Below are positions 24,081 through 36,512 of a stretch of 64,000 bases of DNA, in pieces. Both the position numbers and the translations under genes were made by a program. The first letter of the stretch is position 1. Each line of letters opens with the position of its first letter. The stretch covers positions 8,630,001 to 8,694,000 of the forward strand of contig NC_045150.1 of assembly GCF_008831285.2 (NCBI RefSeq), read 5' to 3'. Origin of the DNA: Nymphaea colorata (taxonomy: Eukaryota; Streptophyta; Magnoliopsida; Nymphaeales; Nymphaeaceae). Below the pieces are notes generated by a model that was not told where the DNA came from, did not search any database, and saw nothing but the letters and a program-made list of their open reading frames with translations.

Positions 24081-25141
24081 ACGTGAGGGAGGATGAGGAA
24101 AACCCGGCCAAACAACGGGACTGGTTGAACCCATTAATCCTCGTATATGTATAAGGTCAAGCAAATATGCTTGCTGGTGTTCTTTTGTCAATTTTGTTTT
24201 ACTTTTCTTTGTGAAAGTCATATTCGTTTGATAAGAACCCATAACAAGATTGCTTTACTTAATGCAGATATAAGTTTTGAGTAACGAACAAGAAATCAAG
24301 AAGAACTGCTTAGCTTTTAATCTTGACGTGGAAAATCACAAATAAACAAGTCAATGTTCATCAACAATGTCCAGACAATTACATTAACTAATTGGCTTGG
24401 AGAGGATCAGGATAGGGAAGGAGACGGGTTGAAGACAAAGTCCACTAGTGACAAGGATGTGATTAAGTTTTGAACGGACAAGTGGCAGAAGCAAATCCGA
24501 TCGACCAAAGAATAAATTGCTGCTGCTAATTATTCGAAAAAAAGTAAGCCAGGCGAGTCTTAAAAATAATGGGGAAGTTTAACCTCTCTATGCAGACCTT
24601 AGTGATCTTGAAAATGCTGTATCAGACTTGTTAGGTTCCTAGAATCAACCTAAAACAAGAGACTTTAGAGTTGTTTAGTTCTGCGAGTGTGCTTTAAAGA
24701 TTGGGTAGATTCATGGAAAACTTATTCTAGTGTTTTATAAATTTGCTGATATACTTAGGACAAAGTCACGTTGAGTGTTCCATTTGTCAAAGACCCGAAA
24801 ATAACTGACATTTGGAAGAACTATAGACCTCAAGATCAAAGGGAAGGATGGGAGGCCAAAAATTTGGGTTTCATGGGTCCCTCCAAGAGCTTGCTGATGG
24901 TACATATGCCTATGTGTGTGTGTGTGACGAGGGCAAACCAGTTTGTTTACTTTTTATGGTTCTCCAATTTTCCTTCGAGAAATTCGCTCATGTACACTTA
25001 CATCTAAAAGAGCATGATTCTACCCGGTTACACTAACACGCACATATATAAAAAGACATGATTGATATAGCCAGGTTTTCGCCACAAAAACCATACAAAT
25101 GCGGCAACACACACAAGCCAATGCATAGCGGTGTGCGTGTG

Positions 25142-25185
<44 letters not shown>

Positions 25186-28100
25186 CAAAAAAGCTCTCCA
25201 ACATTGGACTTTATGACAATCATATAGGCTTTCAGTTCTATTAACATCAAATAATGAAGATTAAGTTGTAAGTATGAAAGTCAAGTTGTTTTTCAAGAGT
25301 TCAAAATATTCTTCAAAAGAGAAAAAGTTTCGAAAACTCACCTGTTTTTTTTTTTTGAAGGGTATGTCTGATTTTCAATGAACTGTTTAACTTGTATATT
25401 AAAGTTTTAAACTCAATCATTGGAAACGACCAACCAGATGATTCTCTTCAAAGTCATATATGAGGGTATGGTAGCTGCTGGTCTTCCCAATTGAGAAGCT
25501 CTGCTTTAGACCCATGTTAATAATTACAAAGAAAAAAAAAAAAGAAAAGAAAAAGCATCACTGGTATAATGGCGGAGGCTCACTGTGTAAGCAAAGGGGC
25601 TGCATAAGGAAAGACTGTTCCCATGAGAAACGAGTCAAAATCAGTTTCATTTTCCTTTTTTAAGACTTATCTTAGATCTTTCTCCTCTTAGAGCACTGAA
25701 TTTGATCTAAGTGTATGTTTATGGAGAAGATAAAATTTATTTGATAAGAACCCACAAGAAGTTTGCTTTACTTAATGCACATACATTTTTCCGGTAATGA
25801 TTGAGTCCACTCCCACCGGGCTCGGGCTCTTACTGTGATGATCCCAACCCATCAGCAGATAGAGTTCAAGCTTTAAAAAAACTAAGAACAAGGATACTGA
25901 ATCACTTCACTGATACTCTTAAAATTATTCGAAAATTTCTGACAATTTTCAATGTATAAGAAACTAAATTTTTTCATAGGATATTGCAATCCACTCCCTT
26001 AATTATATGCACACATGTTTGCCCATGTAGCATCCTAAGTCCGGGCAATGAACCGTATTTTGATACTAATAGTAACAACACATGCCCACTCCCACATGCA
26101 TCCTGCTCAAGCTCCAAGGTAAATCCCAACTCTGCCCTTAACAGCTTTAGTTCAAGCAAAAAAAAAAAAAAAAAAAAAGCAGAAGCAAATGCTAAGACGA
26201 CCAATAAATTAACTTCCTTGTAAGTTCTTTAAGATTTCAAACAATCTTTAACACGACACTGAACTTTTATAGGGAGTTACACAAAGTACAATGGGAAATT
26301 GGTGACAAAAATGTGATTCAAGTTTTGGATGGACATTTATTGGATCACATCACAACCAAAGAAGTTGCTGCTGATAAAGATGCTGAGATTTGTACAACTT
26401 ATATGTTTCGTTAACACTTTCTGGAAAATTGTTAGGTATGAATATGTCAAATACCTATGACTCAGATGGGTGAAATAGTTCCTCTTTAAAAAAACATGGT
26501 TTTTTTTTTCCAACACACAAAGAAAATATCTTTTTTGGATAAATGAAATATGGATGAATTGTCCATATGTAGGATCATAATCATAATTATCGATACCGGT
26601 GCAAACAACAGAATTTTTTTGCAAAAGATATTGACTCTGCAATTGTCCATTCCCAACAAACACCATCAATTTCCTATAGAGGTACGTGTTTTGCCGAACA
26701 ATGATTAGGCCATTTTGCTAATACTATTTTAAAAGCAACTGCTGCTGTACAGGCATTGGGTTGGTCGATGGCATCCTTCAATTGCCTGAAATTGCCTGAT
26801 GGCTCATGCAAGTGCCCTTCTTCTAAATAGATGAAGAGGGGTGTAGCATAGCTGATGTGGATGTGTACCATTCTCCATCCAAATCCAAAAACAGCACTGA
26901 ATCCCAATCCCAAAGGGTAAGGAGAAAGAGGAGGGAGGAGCTTCGAACTCTTTGGGGTATCTCTCCTGTCCTTCTTCTTGATAGCAAGGTGTAACATAAT
27001 TGATAGGACCTGTTTCATCAGGTCACGTCCCAAACATTGAGACTTTAATAGCCGTACCTATTGTTTGGTGACTTGCATAAAGACGTTAACCTTACATATA
27101 GCTGTCTCATCTTCCAATATTGAAAAGGAAGACTACCTACCCCAAAAGTAGTAAGATGGTAACAAATTCCTTATGAGTACAATTTAGTAGGAGTTTGCTT
27201 GATCCCTGCTTGCTTGTTCATGGAAAAAAAAAACCTCACAGGTTCTGCTTCGTGCCTTAAAAATTATAATCATTTCAACTTTTGCTTCTATCTTTTTGGG
27301 TGGCACAACATTTACAAGATGAAAGAGATCGACTTATATTGCACCTCTCACGTTTGTTTAGGCATGGTTAATTAAACAGTTTCCCACGTGACAGAAGGCC
27401 GAAGCTTCCACCCAACCTTTATATCCATAGAATATAGGGCCTATTTTCAATGCCTCAAAGTACCATCCCAGTAATGCTTGTCTTAGCCACATTCTAGTCG
27501 ACCTATAGTTGGAAATCCAGAGAAAGCATTTATTTCCAAAAGCATTGGCGGTTAGGTCTGCTATGAATCTAAGCAAACATTTACTGCCCACATAGAAAAA
27601 GTAATTGGATTATTAGGTAAGAACCAGATGAAGGTGTAAGAAGTTGGTCGATTGATCGGTGCTCACCGGATTTCCCTATATGCCTAAGCCTTCAAATACA
27701 TCATATCTCTGAGTACGAGATGGTTTAAGGGTCAGGCAAGCTTGTGAGTCTACTACCATGGTCATACACTTCATTGTCGCTATTCTATTAACAGTACATT
27801 CACAAGACAAGGGGGTATTAAAAAATAAAAATAGACAATAAGAAGGCATTTGATTGCTTTTAAAATTTATGGATTTGATGTGAATCTGAGATGCTTTTAC
27901 TGATCTGAGAAGATTTATGGTAAAATTCACGGTTTAAGCAATTAAGGATTTTAGATATGACCAAATATCCATACTTGAAATCCTTAGTTTACCTTTTTGG
28001 CATTGAGAAACTGTTTGATTTAAGATAGGAGAGGGAAGGTCTGGTCTTAAATCCTTAGGATTTAAAATAAACGGCATTAATCAGACACCTCCTAAGAAAA

Positions 28101-28560
28101 TGATTTTTAACGAATTCATTGAGACGAGTCTCGAGCCTATTTCTTTCAAGAATTTAAATGGAGATCCAGTTTAAATGGAAGCATGATACCAATTTAAATG
28201 GAGTTCCAAATTTTTTAAATTTTAATCCGGCCGAGCCGGGCCCGGGTATCGGGCGTTGGGCCGACCCAGGCCCGACTCTTTTCGGGCTGGGCCAGTCCGA
28301 TGCCCAGGTCTAATTATGTAGATTTCATTGGTACCTACTTTCACTATGTTTGGCTTTGGATGAGTAGGAGGTTGTTATCCCACGGCTCAAACGAGAGCTG
28401 AATCTCTTCTTCTTCTCATTGCTCCCAGGATTCAGGGTTATGTCGGAATTAAACCAGCCCGTGGAACAGCTTCATGCTTCAACTGACATGTACATCTCAG
28501 CCCCTTTTTTAATACAGGAGCATAGCTCGTCATAGGTCAAACTGGTGATGCACCACCGCA
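24081..28560. other. Gene-free AT-rich stretch
   Basis: No supported gene; ORFs of up to 119 codons lack features. It holds a perfect (TA)n tract at 25143..25184, a poly-A run at 26159..26178, and a MITE-like pair of ends near 27843 and 28090. At about 28215..28312 there is a GC-rich end rich in GGGCC/GGCCC words (GCCGAGCCGGGCCCGG...), like one terminus of another MITE whose partner end is not evident. Confidence 0.4.
25143..25184. repeat. (TA)n microsatellite
   Basis: About 21 perfect TA units, preceded by a GTGTGCGTGTG stretch. Confidence 0.95.
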
Positions 28561-28587
28561 CATTGCGCCTCCAGCCCACCCCTTTGA

Positions 28588-28800
28588 GCTATGCCCCGGT
28601 GGAGCTTATGGTTGGATTTATTTTCTCAAGTTCAAATATGATGTCTTCCAAGCATCTAAGGATTTCGAAGGACATGTTGAAAATGTGGTTTGCTCAAGTG
28701 CTCAATCTCGACACCATGCGTTTGCGAGTATTGTTGCTAATTACTTGGTTGAATTTTCTTCTAAAGGAGTTGAAGGTTACTTATGATGGAATTTCTCTTA
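28588..28800 (+). pseudogene. Fragment resembling a Copia integrase
   Basis: One frame reads AYGWIYFLKFKYDVFQASKD and then FEGHVEN, resembling the (R)YTWVYFLKHKSDVFEKFK region of Copia integrase cores. The frame soon breaks down with stops and no flanking gag or RT is visible. Old relic. Confidence 0.45.
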
Positions 28801-30850
28801 TTTGGTCTCCATTTACTGCCACAAGCACGACCACGTTTGTGTCAGTTTGAGTTAGTATTCGGTACAAGAGATGATCACATGCGTCTACGTTCTCAAGATC
28901 TTTTTACCTTCTGCTGGTCCAACGAACATGTAAATGTCATCGGCATGCGTGCATTTAGTGATCATAATTGAGGCCAAGATTTCTAAAATTGAAAGTGTTA
29001 ATTAATTAAAGGATCTATGTGTTCAGTAAGTAAACTATTAGGAATCTGCAGAATCCAAATTTGCCTGTTTATTAGAAGACGAATATTGATCGTACATATA
29101 GTTGATACCTAACAGTTAAGAATAAGGTTTGAGAAGTCACATTTTGTATAAAAATATGTTTGATTGATCTGCTCACTCCAAAATCATATAAGAAATTTGT
29201 CTTTAGAGTCAAAACAAGTGTTTTATAGCTAAAATAGTTTTGGTGATAAAGTCAGGTATCTACCATCGTTTCAGCTCACCCAAATAATAGTTTCGTCGAA
29301 ACTAATGCATGTAGCTAGCTACATGATCTGCTCTATTTGATGCTAGCAAGCGTAGATAAAAAAATTTAAACCCCTTCCAACTTGCAAACTTTTTAGGTCT
29401 TTACAATTCAAACAAGGAATCGGTATTTGGGGCGGCAGGTGCTTATGGTCAAATGTTTTTTATGGCAATGCCAGATGTGCCCGTAAAAGAGCTCAAGTAC
29501 TAGTTTTTGAGGGAGTTGCCACAATGGTTCCTATGGCGGATGGTAGACAGTACCGTCTCGAATTTTGGGGTCAACTTTATGTACTGCAAGACCAAGTTAC
29601 CTGACATATAAGTTGAAGCATGGTGGAGGCAGTATCTCGAAGCACCAAAACAGACCATATGCTTTAAAGGGTCTTTGGTGATAGTAACATACTACTTTTG
29701 TCTTATGAATCTGTTAAAAATTGGAACTGATTCATGAAACATGATTTTCAGTGATATATGAATTTGTTTCATTTTTTTAGGTTAGATGAGATAATAACAA
29801 TATGATATTATTCAGAGGTTGGATTGGAGCTTTGCTTCCGTCAAAAAATAAGTGTGAAAGAGTTCAACTAAGAGGCAGTTTTTTGCTGACACAAGCAGAA
29901 AGTGTTTCGACTCTCAAATTAACTCAGAATAAGGACAAGCGGCTCTGAATAAACGGCCACTGCATGTGAAGCAGTTTTTGCAGCTACCTTTTCTGTGTTG
30001 GATTTTTGGATGAGACATAGAGCCTTTACGCTCATGCAGTCCCTCTATGAGTTTCCTGGCATGCAGTGCTGCTTATTAAACCACCGGATGTCAAAGGCGG
30101 TTAGTAAAAGATTTGATCATAAATGCTTTTACAAATAACAAAGATATAATTGCACATATACTAAAAAATAAGCATTATAAAATTAAGCATGAAAAAGCGT
30201 TTTTCGTGTTATTTTAGGCATTTTTTTCATGTTTTTAAATGTTAGACTATGTGATTCCATTTCCTAATTTTCATTTATTGTTTTTGTTGTCTTATTGTTT
30301 TCTCATTTATTTTATCTATTTTATTTTAAAGATTTTTTTAAAATTTTCAATAACAAGTAAACGTCAATTGCCCATGTGGCAATAATGTTACAAATGAACT
30401 TAAAAAATGGAAAATGGTAATGTATATATATATGTCGAACTTTCTAACATATATAGAGGAAAGCCGTCACAATCTTACACCTAGTAATATCCAACAAATA
30501 ATAAAAAAAATGTATTTTAATTTGTTCTTTAGTTTGGCTTGATAATTGATTCCCAGAATGGGTGGTGTTTTTTGAACAAGGACTTAGTGTTAGTGTTGGT
30601 CCTAAATCTTGAAGGCAGTCTGTGATCAGCCGATCACCTGATCAAGGCAGTCCCGGCTCTTCCTATTGTTAGTCATGCCGTTGTTCGTAATAGATAAACT
30701 CTGACTAAAGTCACCAGCAGCCACTGAGCGGCTATGCAAGAAGACAAGTGTTCACTAGTTACAAAGAAAACTCCAAAAGCACAAAAGAGTCTGCAGTTGT
30801 TCCTATAGAGAAGAAGTCGTCGACACTCGCCGCCCAAGGAACCTTTTCTC
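28801..30850. other. Gene-free stretch
   Basis: No gene recognised. Around 29670..29780 there is a segment with GTAACA and ATGAATCTGTT words that recur near 55720..55765 and 62985..63080, suggesting dispersed copies of one small element. Confidence 0.35.
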
Positions 30851-30854
30851 GCTC

Positions 30855-30950
30855 TATAAATGCATATCACTGGTTTTACCTGATCCTCCATTCCACCTGG
30901 CTGTTTCTATCATCTTCATCTTCATCTCCTTCATCCTCATCCTCTTCATC
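30855..30950 (+). promoter_or_regulatory. TATA box and 5' leader of the DOG1-like gene
   Basis: TATAAA at 30855..30860 about 90 bp before the ATG, followed by a pyrimidine-rich leader of repeated TCATCT/TCATCC words (30909..30950). Confidence 0.55.
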
Positions 30951-31685
30951 ATGTCAATAGACGATCGGACCTTATGTGTTGATTACCATGCTTGGATTTC
31001 TCAGCAACAAGCAGACCTCCATGAGCTCCGTTCCGCCATAAACCCATCGTTCCCAGACGACCAAACCCTGGTCGGCCTCATCACCAAGTCCCTCTCGCAC
31101 TACCACGACTACATAGTCAAAAGGGCGGAGGGGGCCAAGGCGGACGCCCCAGCTCTTTTTGCTCCCAAATGGAACAGCACCTTCGAGAATGCGCACCTCT
31201 GGCTCGGCGGATGCCGGCCCACGCAGTATTTCCGGTTGCTTTATGCCATCTGCGGCCACGAAGTCGAGTCACGTCTGCAGGAACACCTGGAGGGGCTGAG
31301 AATCGGTGCGCTCGGGGAGCTCAGCTGCGAACAGTTGACCCGGGTGAGTGAGTTCCAGTGCAGGACTGTGGCCGAGGAAGACAGGCTGACCAAGAAGATG
31401 GTCAGGTTGCAGGAAGAAGTTTCCGACCAGCCCATGGCTTTGGTGGCGAGCGAGAAGGTGGATATCTCTGAGAGCGATCTTGATTCCCTGATCGATAGGC
31501 ATGCGAGGTCTCTGGGCCACGTAATGGTGGAGGCAGACATGCTGAGGTTCAACGCATTGAAGGAGCTGGTGGAGCAGATCTTGACCCCTCGTCAGGCTGT
31601 CGACTTCCTCATTGCTGCCAAGCAACTTCACTCTCGTATTCACGAGTGGGGCATGAGGAGAGATCATCAGCGCGGAAGAGAGTGA
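30951..31685 (+). CDS. DOG1-domain protein (DELAY OF GERMINATION 1-like)
   Basis: Single-exon protein of 244 residues. The family includes DOG1, a timer of seed dormancy that binds clade A PP2C phosphatases, and shares its domain with TGA bZIP factors. Visible family features: an N-terminal YHAWISQQQADLHELRSAI helix, then SHYHDYIVKRAEGAKADAPA, LFAPKWNSTFENAHLWLGGC, RPTQYFRLLYAI and, near the C-terminus, LTPRQAVDFLIAAKQLHSRI. Length is usual for DOG1-like proteins that lack a bZIP. The ATG at 30951 follows a TATA box and leader and matches the usual N-terminus. Coding DNA is GC-rich. Which DOG1-like subgroup it is cannot be decided by eye. A broken relative lies 7 kb away on the other strand. 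Confidence 0.92.
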   Translation: MSIDDRTLCVDYHAWISQQQADLHELRSAINPSFPDDQTLVGLITKSLSHYHDYIVKRAEGAKADAPALFAPKWNSTFENAHLWLGGCRPTQYFRLLYAICGHEVESRLQEHLEGLRIGALGELSCEQLTRVSEFQCRTVAEEDRLTKKMVRLQEEVSDQPMALVASEKVDISESDLDSLIDRHARSLGHVMVEADMLRFNALKELVEQILTPRQAVDFLIAAKQLHSRIHEWGMRRDHQRGRE

Positions 31686-34370
31686 GTGAAAGAAGAAGAA
31701 TCGATGCTCATATGTTGTCCGTCTACTTTTCCTAATTAGAAATCGTGTGCGTTAGGGGTTGCCTCCTCCTTCCCTCTTTCCTTGCTTTGCTTAGTCCAGC
31801 ATACTTCATTTACGTCCAATTGTTCGTGGGCTTTAGCTGGTTTCGCCTGTGGTTTATGTCTACTATTGCTGTGATCATTGGTTTAAGTGGATGATATATA
31901 TATACATATATACACACACAAGAGTTTCTCCGCGTAATTGTATAAAAAATCTGTCTGTAAGTACCATGAAGTTGGACGTTAGTGCAGATTCTGGGAAAAG
32001 AGCCTGTGGATTAAGCATTAATGTTACCCATTGAGGGGATTTCTTTTGTATAATAAAAAACTTATTTGGTAAATTTGTTCCTGTTTCCTTCTATACGAAG
32101 GTGGCCGCAGAAAAGCGAACTGGCCCTCTGCATTGTAATGCAGGTTGTGTTGAAATTTTTTATGAAGGGCTGAACATTTTAGACATTTTTACTTTTTAAA
32201 TCCTCATTTACCTTTTCAAAAGCTTCTTTTTATTATTTTAATATGGGTATTTTAGGTATTTCCTTTTGCACCAATTTTTCATGCACTCATGCACACTGTG
32301 CGATGTTCATGACATTTTCCAACTTTTTAAAAGGAATCAGACAGGATCAGCGAGGGACCTCAATCTCCCCTCTCATAAGGCAGGTGCCCCCAGCGCACCG
32401 AAGGATGACGTGGAAGAACCATGGTCCATTCCAAAGGGGAGAGAGGTGGCTAGGTTGCACCGTGCTCAGCCCAGCCCCTGGTGTATGATATGTGTCTCCC
32501 TATCTCGCTCACACACATGAGCATGTGCACGGTGCAGGGACATGTGCATGTAACCAGCTTTGCCCTAGCTCACTCTTAGGGGTCTACTCATATGAGGTAC
32601 GTGTCACACACATGAACCTGTGCAAGGTGTACGAACATGTGCATGTAACCAGCTTTGCCCTAGCTCACTCCTAGGAGTCTACTCTTATGAAGTATGTATC
32701 ACACTGTGCATGTAACCAGCTTTGTCCATCGATGAACTAAAGGACCCATGTATGATGCTGTGAGGGGGTTCGACGACATCGAATTGTGTGCACCAGTGGA
32801 TAATTTTAGAATTTTTTATTAAAAAATATACTTTTTGGACTTGTAGTTTTTTTTCGTAATATCTCTTGTCTTGATAAAAAGACTCTCTTTTTTATTTACT
32901 CAGGAGTATTTTGGTCTGTATATAACTCCGTATATAATTTTTCATGCATAAGGGTAGCAAGTAACCAGTTGGCTTGGCGCTTCGAGATCCCACTCCGGCC
33001 TAGGCCAGTGTGTCAGTTGCTATCATTGTGCAATCTTGAAACAAGCCTGCATCTAGAACTAAAATCCACGGGATACTGACTCGCCCGAGTCACATGCTGG
33101 CAACTGGCCGATCCGATACTGGGACAAGATTCCAACCGTATGGGGGAAACATGTATGGCAGCATAAGACGCACAGAATCCAATTTATTTTTTTATTGGTT
33201 CCCATTTATCACGTATTGGTACCTCTCAAACATAAGTTTTTTTTGAATGATCTAAAATTAGGTGACCATTAATGCTCTTCAACCAAAAATTATTCTCTCC
33301 TAATTTTACTGCTTCAGGCCTTCAGGTATATTGAAAGCAAAGGATTTGGAAACTTGAAATGACTAAAGTAGTTTAAAGTAGAAAGAAAGTTGCCAGGTTC
33401 AACGTATTGAGTTTCCCATGATAAATTTGAAAACAACCAAATGTTTATTGCCTTTTAGAAATGCATACGCTCGGACGTGCTTACTTGCACCATAGACTTT
33501 GAGCACACCGTTCTCTTTTGTCCAGCAGAAAAATGCGCAATACAGAGATTTTGGAACAAGTAGAACAAAATTTATGAGTTTCCAGTAGACATCTAATAGA
33601 TTGATGGGTGGCACCATTTTCACTAACTCTTAAACAGCTAGGAAAGTCTCATAATCCATGAACACAAGCAAGACAACAAGCATTGCAGCAACATAAAGGA
33701 TTTTAACAACTGATACTCCCCAACAGTGCAACGATTACAGTTTAGCAGGTTTAAAACCTTTCATATATATTAAGTAAGAAAAAGTGTCACCGATGGATCT
33801 TTGTGCTAACTTTTATTGAACGCATCGACGAACTAACTTTTGCTTAGTAAACGGTGTTTGGATCTCCTTGTTCTTCTAGACTTTTTCATTCATGTGATGA
33901 CAATTGATTTCAATATGTTTTGCATGCAGATTGTCAACAACAGCAATTGAGGCCCAAGATTGCTTTAATTGCTTCTAACTCAATGAAGGAACTCGATCAT
34001 CAAACTTAAGTCACTTGAAATCAAGGCCCTTCTATGGGTATTGCCTCCAAGGCTACAACCGATCTACTGGAATGAAGAGTTTTTCAAATTGTAGACAGAT
34101 AGCCTGCATGGGGATCTCCTTAAGCTTGATGTTCCTACGGGAGGAATCTTTCGCACCAGTTTTGCCTGCATTTGCATTGAAAGCGATTTTGAAGAAGAAA
34201 GTGGAGTTAAGTCTCCGAAATTATTGATGATCCATCAATTAATATATGAAAATCGAGTTCACTTTTGCAGAGTTTGTGGGGTCAATTGACCACCTTTCGG
34301 AATTGCACCCTATGAAAGGTCTCCTTATAACGAATAACCCTTGATTTTTTTCCGTCTTGATATAAACTAT
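31686..34370. other. 3' flank of the DOG1-like gene and gene-free stretch
   Basis: A polyadenylation-type AATAAAA occurs near 32054. The rest has no recognised gene; it includes the 95-bp tandem repeats at 32541..32730. Confidence 0.4.
32541..32730. repeat. Tandem repeat with ~95-bp unit, two copies plus a partial third
   Basis: TGTGCATGTAACCAGCTTTG occurs at about 32543, 32638 and 32705. The first two units continue alike through the CTAGCTCACTC and GGTCTACTC words; the third is shortened (67-bp spacing). Confidence 0.85.
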
Positions 34371-34376
34371 GGAGTC

Positions 34377-34910
34377 ACTAACATTCGTCAATTTCGTCCT
34401 ATCGCATCATGCAATTGATTTACAAAATTATTTCTAAACCACTAGCTGAGCGTATGAAATGGTGCCTTGCTAGAATTGTGGGATTGGAATAGACTATGTT
34501 CCAATAATGTGATACCTACCCACGAACTTGTTCATTCTATGGACAATTCAAACAGGGATTCATTATGTATCAAATTGGATGTTACCAAGGCTTACAATAG
34601 AGTAAAATGGAGTTTTCTCCAAGCTTCTCTGGTTGCCCTTGGGTTTTTCTCGAGATTGGATCTGGTGGATAATGATCTGCATTAAGTCAACATCATTTGC
34701 ACTTCAGGTAAATGGTGTGGTTGGTCAATTTCATGAGATGAAACGCGGTCTCTGTCAAGCTGACCCTCTCTCTCCTGATTATTTGATGTTATTGCGGAAA
34801 TAATAACTACATTTCTGCAGAAGAGAGCAGCAAATAACTTTGATCAAAATCCCAGGGGTTTAGTCGTGGACACAGATTCTCCAATCTGTTATCCTTTTGC
34901 TCATTGAGTA
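34377..34910 (+). pseudogene. Decayed LINE (non-LTR retrotransposon) reverse transcriptase
   Basis: Scattered over shifted frames are plant LINE RT motifs: IRQFRPIASCN, then a LAERM/GLEQTMFQ-like stretch, CIKLDVTKAYNRVKWSFLQA (the first catalytic Asp block, normally DxxKAYDRV), FALQVNG and RGLCQADPLSP. Several stops and frame changes interrupt it. No APE endonuclease or poly-A tail is visible nearby, so it is a truncated, inactive copy. Confidence 0.85.
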
Positions 34911-36317
34911 TTATGCAGCGGCTTGGGTCAATGGCTGGTAGATGGGTGCCAGCCACTGATTTGAGTGGCATAGGCATCTAACCCGGGCCTTTTTTGCCAT
35001 TGATGGATAGGAATAGTGTCTTAGATGATATACATTAGGGGTTCTCACCAGGCACCAATACATGCAGCCGTAGACCCTGAAATTTTGATTTATTTGTTTG
35101 AGTGGCATGCATTGAACTTGGTTTTTCATCAATATCGCTTTTACAAAGCCAGATTTTGTCAAAATTGGATGTTTCCTGAACCTAATTTTAATGAAAGATT
35201 TTACCTCCAAGAGACTGATTTTGTAACAATGATGTTGGGACCGACTATGTTGAATCTGTAATAATAACAAACTATTATTGTTACCAAATAGCTCTTTAGA
35301 AGCCGTTTGGCAGTTGAGACACACTATGACCCACTATGAGTACTATGACACACTATGAATGTTTGATGAATTTGTCCATTGGTTGTCCCAAATATTAGTG
35401 CATGTTCATTAGTTAAATTTGTAAGCCTTCCAACTACCAAACGATAAAAAAAAAAATACAGACAAACTTTTTAAGATGTCAACCAAAATAAAGTAAAAAT
35501 AGAAGGAAGGTCTCTCTTTTCATGCACCTTTCGGAATTAGGAAGAGAGTGTCGGGCATGCAAATGACCTGACATGACAAGTGGTCGAGAATGGTGGCTGC
35601 ATTTCCCGATGGAGAAATGGGAAACAGACAAGCAAAAGGCCTTTCTTGAGCGCTCTCGCATGACATACACGCAAACACACGGCCGCATTTTAATGCGTCA
35701 CTCAATTCTTCTGTTATGGATGAGAATATTGGCATGTATGAGCTGCTTGTGCCTATCTAGATCATCTCTCGAGTTGAGTTGTGGAAGCCAGAATAGGCAT
35801 TCTTTGCAGGACTTTGAATTAGCACCATAACTGTTTGAAGTTGGCGTTACATATAGATGTGATTAATATGGTTGATCATTTTTATCAAAATCTGTTTTAT
35901 ACACATGGTCTTAATCATGATATTTCATTTGATGAAATATCATAAAAGCGTGGGTTAACTATACATAAGTCTCATATGCATGACACGTACAATTAATTGG
36001 CCAACGGACAGATTTTTTGCCAAAGCTATGCACTGAGCACAACGGTGCATGTAACTGCGTCTCATATCAGGTAAAAAAAAAATCTCCACAAAAAGTTGAT
36101 ATTAAGTAAAATTAGCTAAAAAATATATTTTTTATTTTTTAAATTTGCAAAATACTTCATATTGTAATTTTTCTTTCATGTGCATAGTTATTACGTACGC
36201 CACCCTGATGTCAGGCAACCCATTCTCATTCTCATGTAAGGCCGTCAGTGAAACGGTGACTGAAAGTTTCTTAAAGGTGGGGAGTCGGCAGCGTCCTAGC
36301 TAGAAAGGCAGGAAAAG
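34911..36317. other. Gene-free stretch with one small MITE
   Basis: No gene recognised apart from the inverted-repeat element at 35301..35445. Confidence 0.4.
35301..35445. mobile_element. Small MITE-like element (145 bp)
   Basis: Starts AGCCGTTTGGCAGTTGAGAC and ends CTTCCAACTACCAAACGAT; the ends are inverted repeats sharing CGTTTGG-AGTTG. Inside are repeated CACTATGA words. The target duplication is not clear. Confidence 0.55.
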
Positions 36318-36512
36318 ATGGTCCTCGGTGTTGGAGTATTCCTGTATGTGGTGGCCTTGGCAGGCATCATAACATGTACGCTTGTACTCCCTGTAATTCT
36401 TCCACCATTGCCACCGCCACCGGCGGTGATTTTGTTCTTTCCGATAGGAATACTGGGAGCCTTAGTCTATCTTGGCTTGGCTTGTGAAAACACGCCTCTT
36501 CAAGCTTATTAA
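36318..36512 (+). CDS. Short ORGAN SIZE RELATED (ARGOS/ARL/OSR) family membrane protein
   Basis: 64-residue protein with two hydrophobic segments flanking the family signature LVLPVILPPLPPPPAVILF, which matches the Pro-rich LPLVLPPLPPPP core between the two transmembrane helices of ARGOS, ARL and OSR proteins. Family members sit in endomembranes, promote organ growth and dampen ethylene signalling. Known members are about 85-135 residues; here the N-terminal extension is almost missing (helix one begins by residue 5) and the tail ends ACENTPLQAY. A stop (TAG) lies in frame just upstream of the ATG, so the ORF cannot extend 5' without an intron. It could be a naturally short OSR-type gene, or a truncated copy. 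Confidence 0.75.
   Translation: MVLGVGVFLYVVALAGIITCTLVLPVILPPLPPPPAVILFFPIGILGALVYLGLACENTPLQAY

Noticed and set aside
26674..27033. 119-codon minus-strand ORF
   Set aside because: No recognisable domain and no support from flanking signals.
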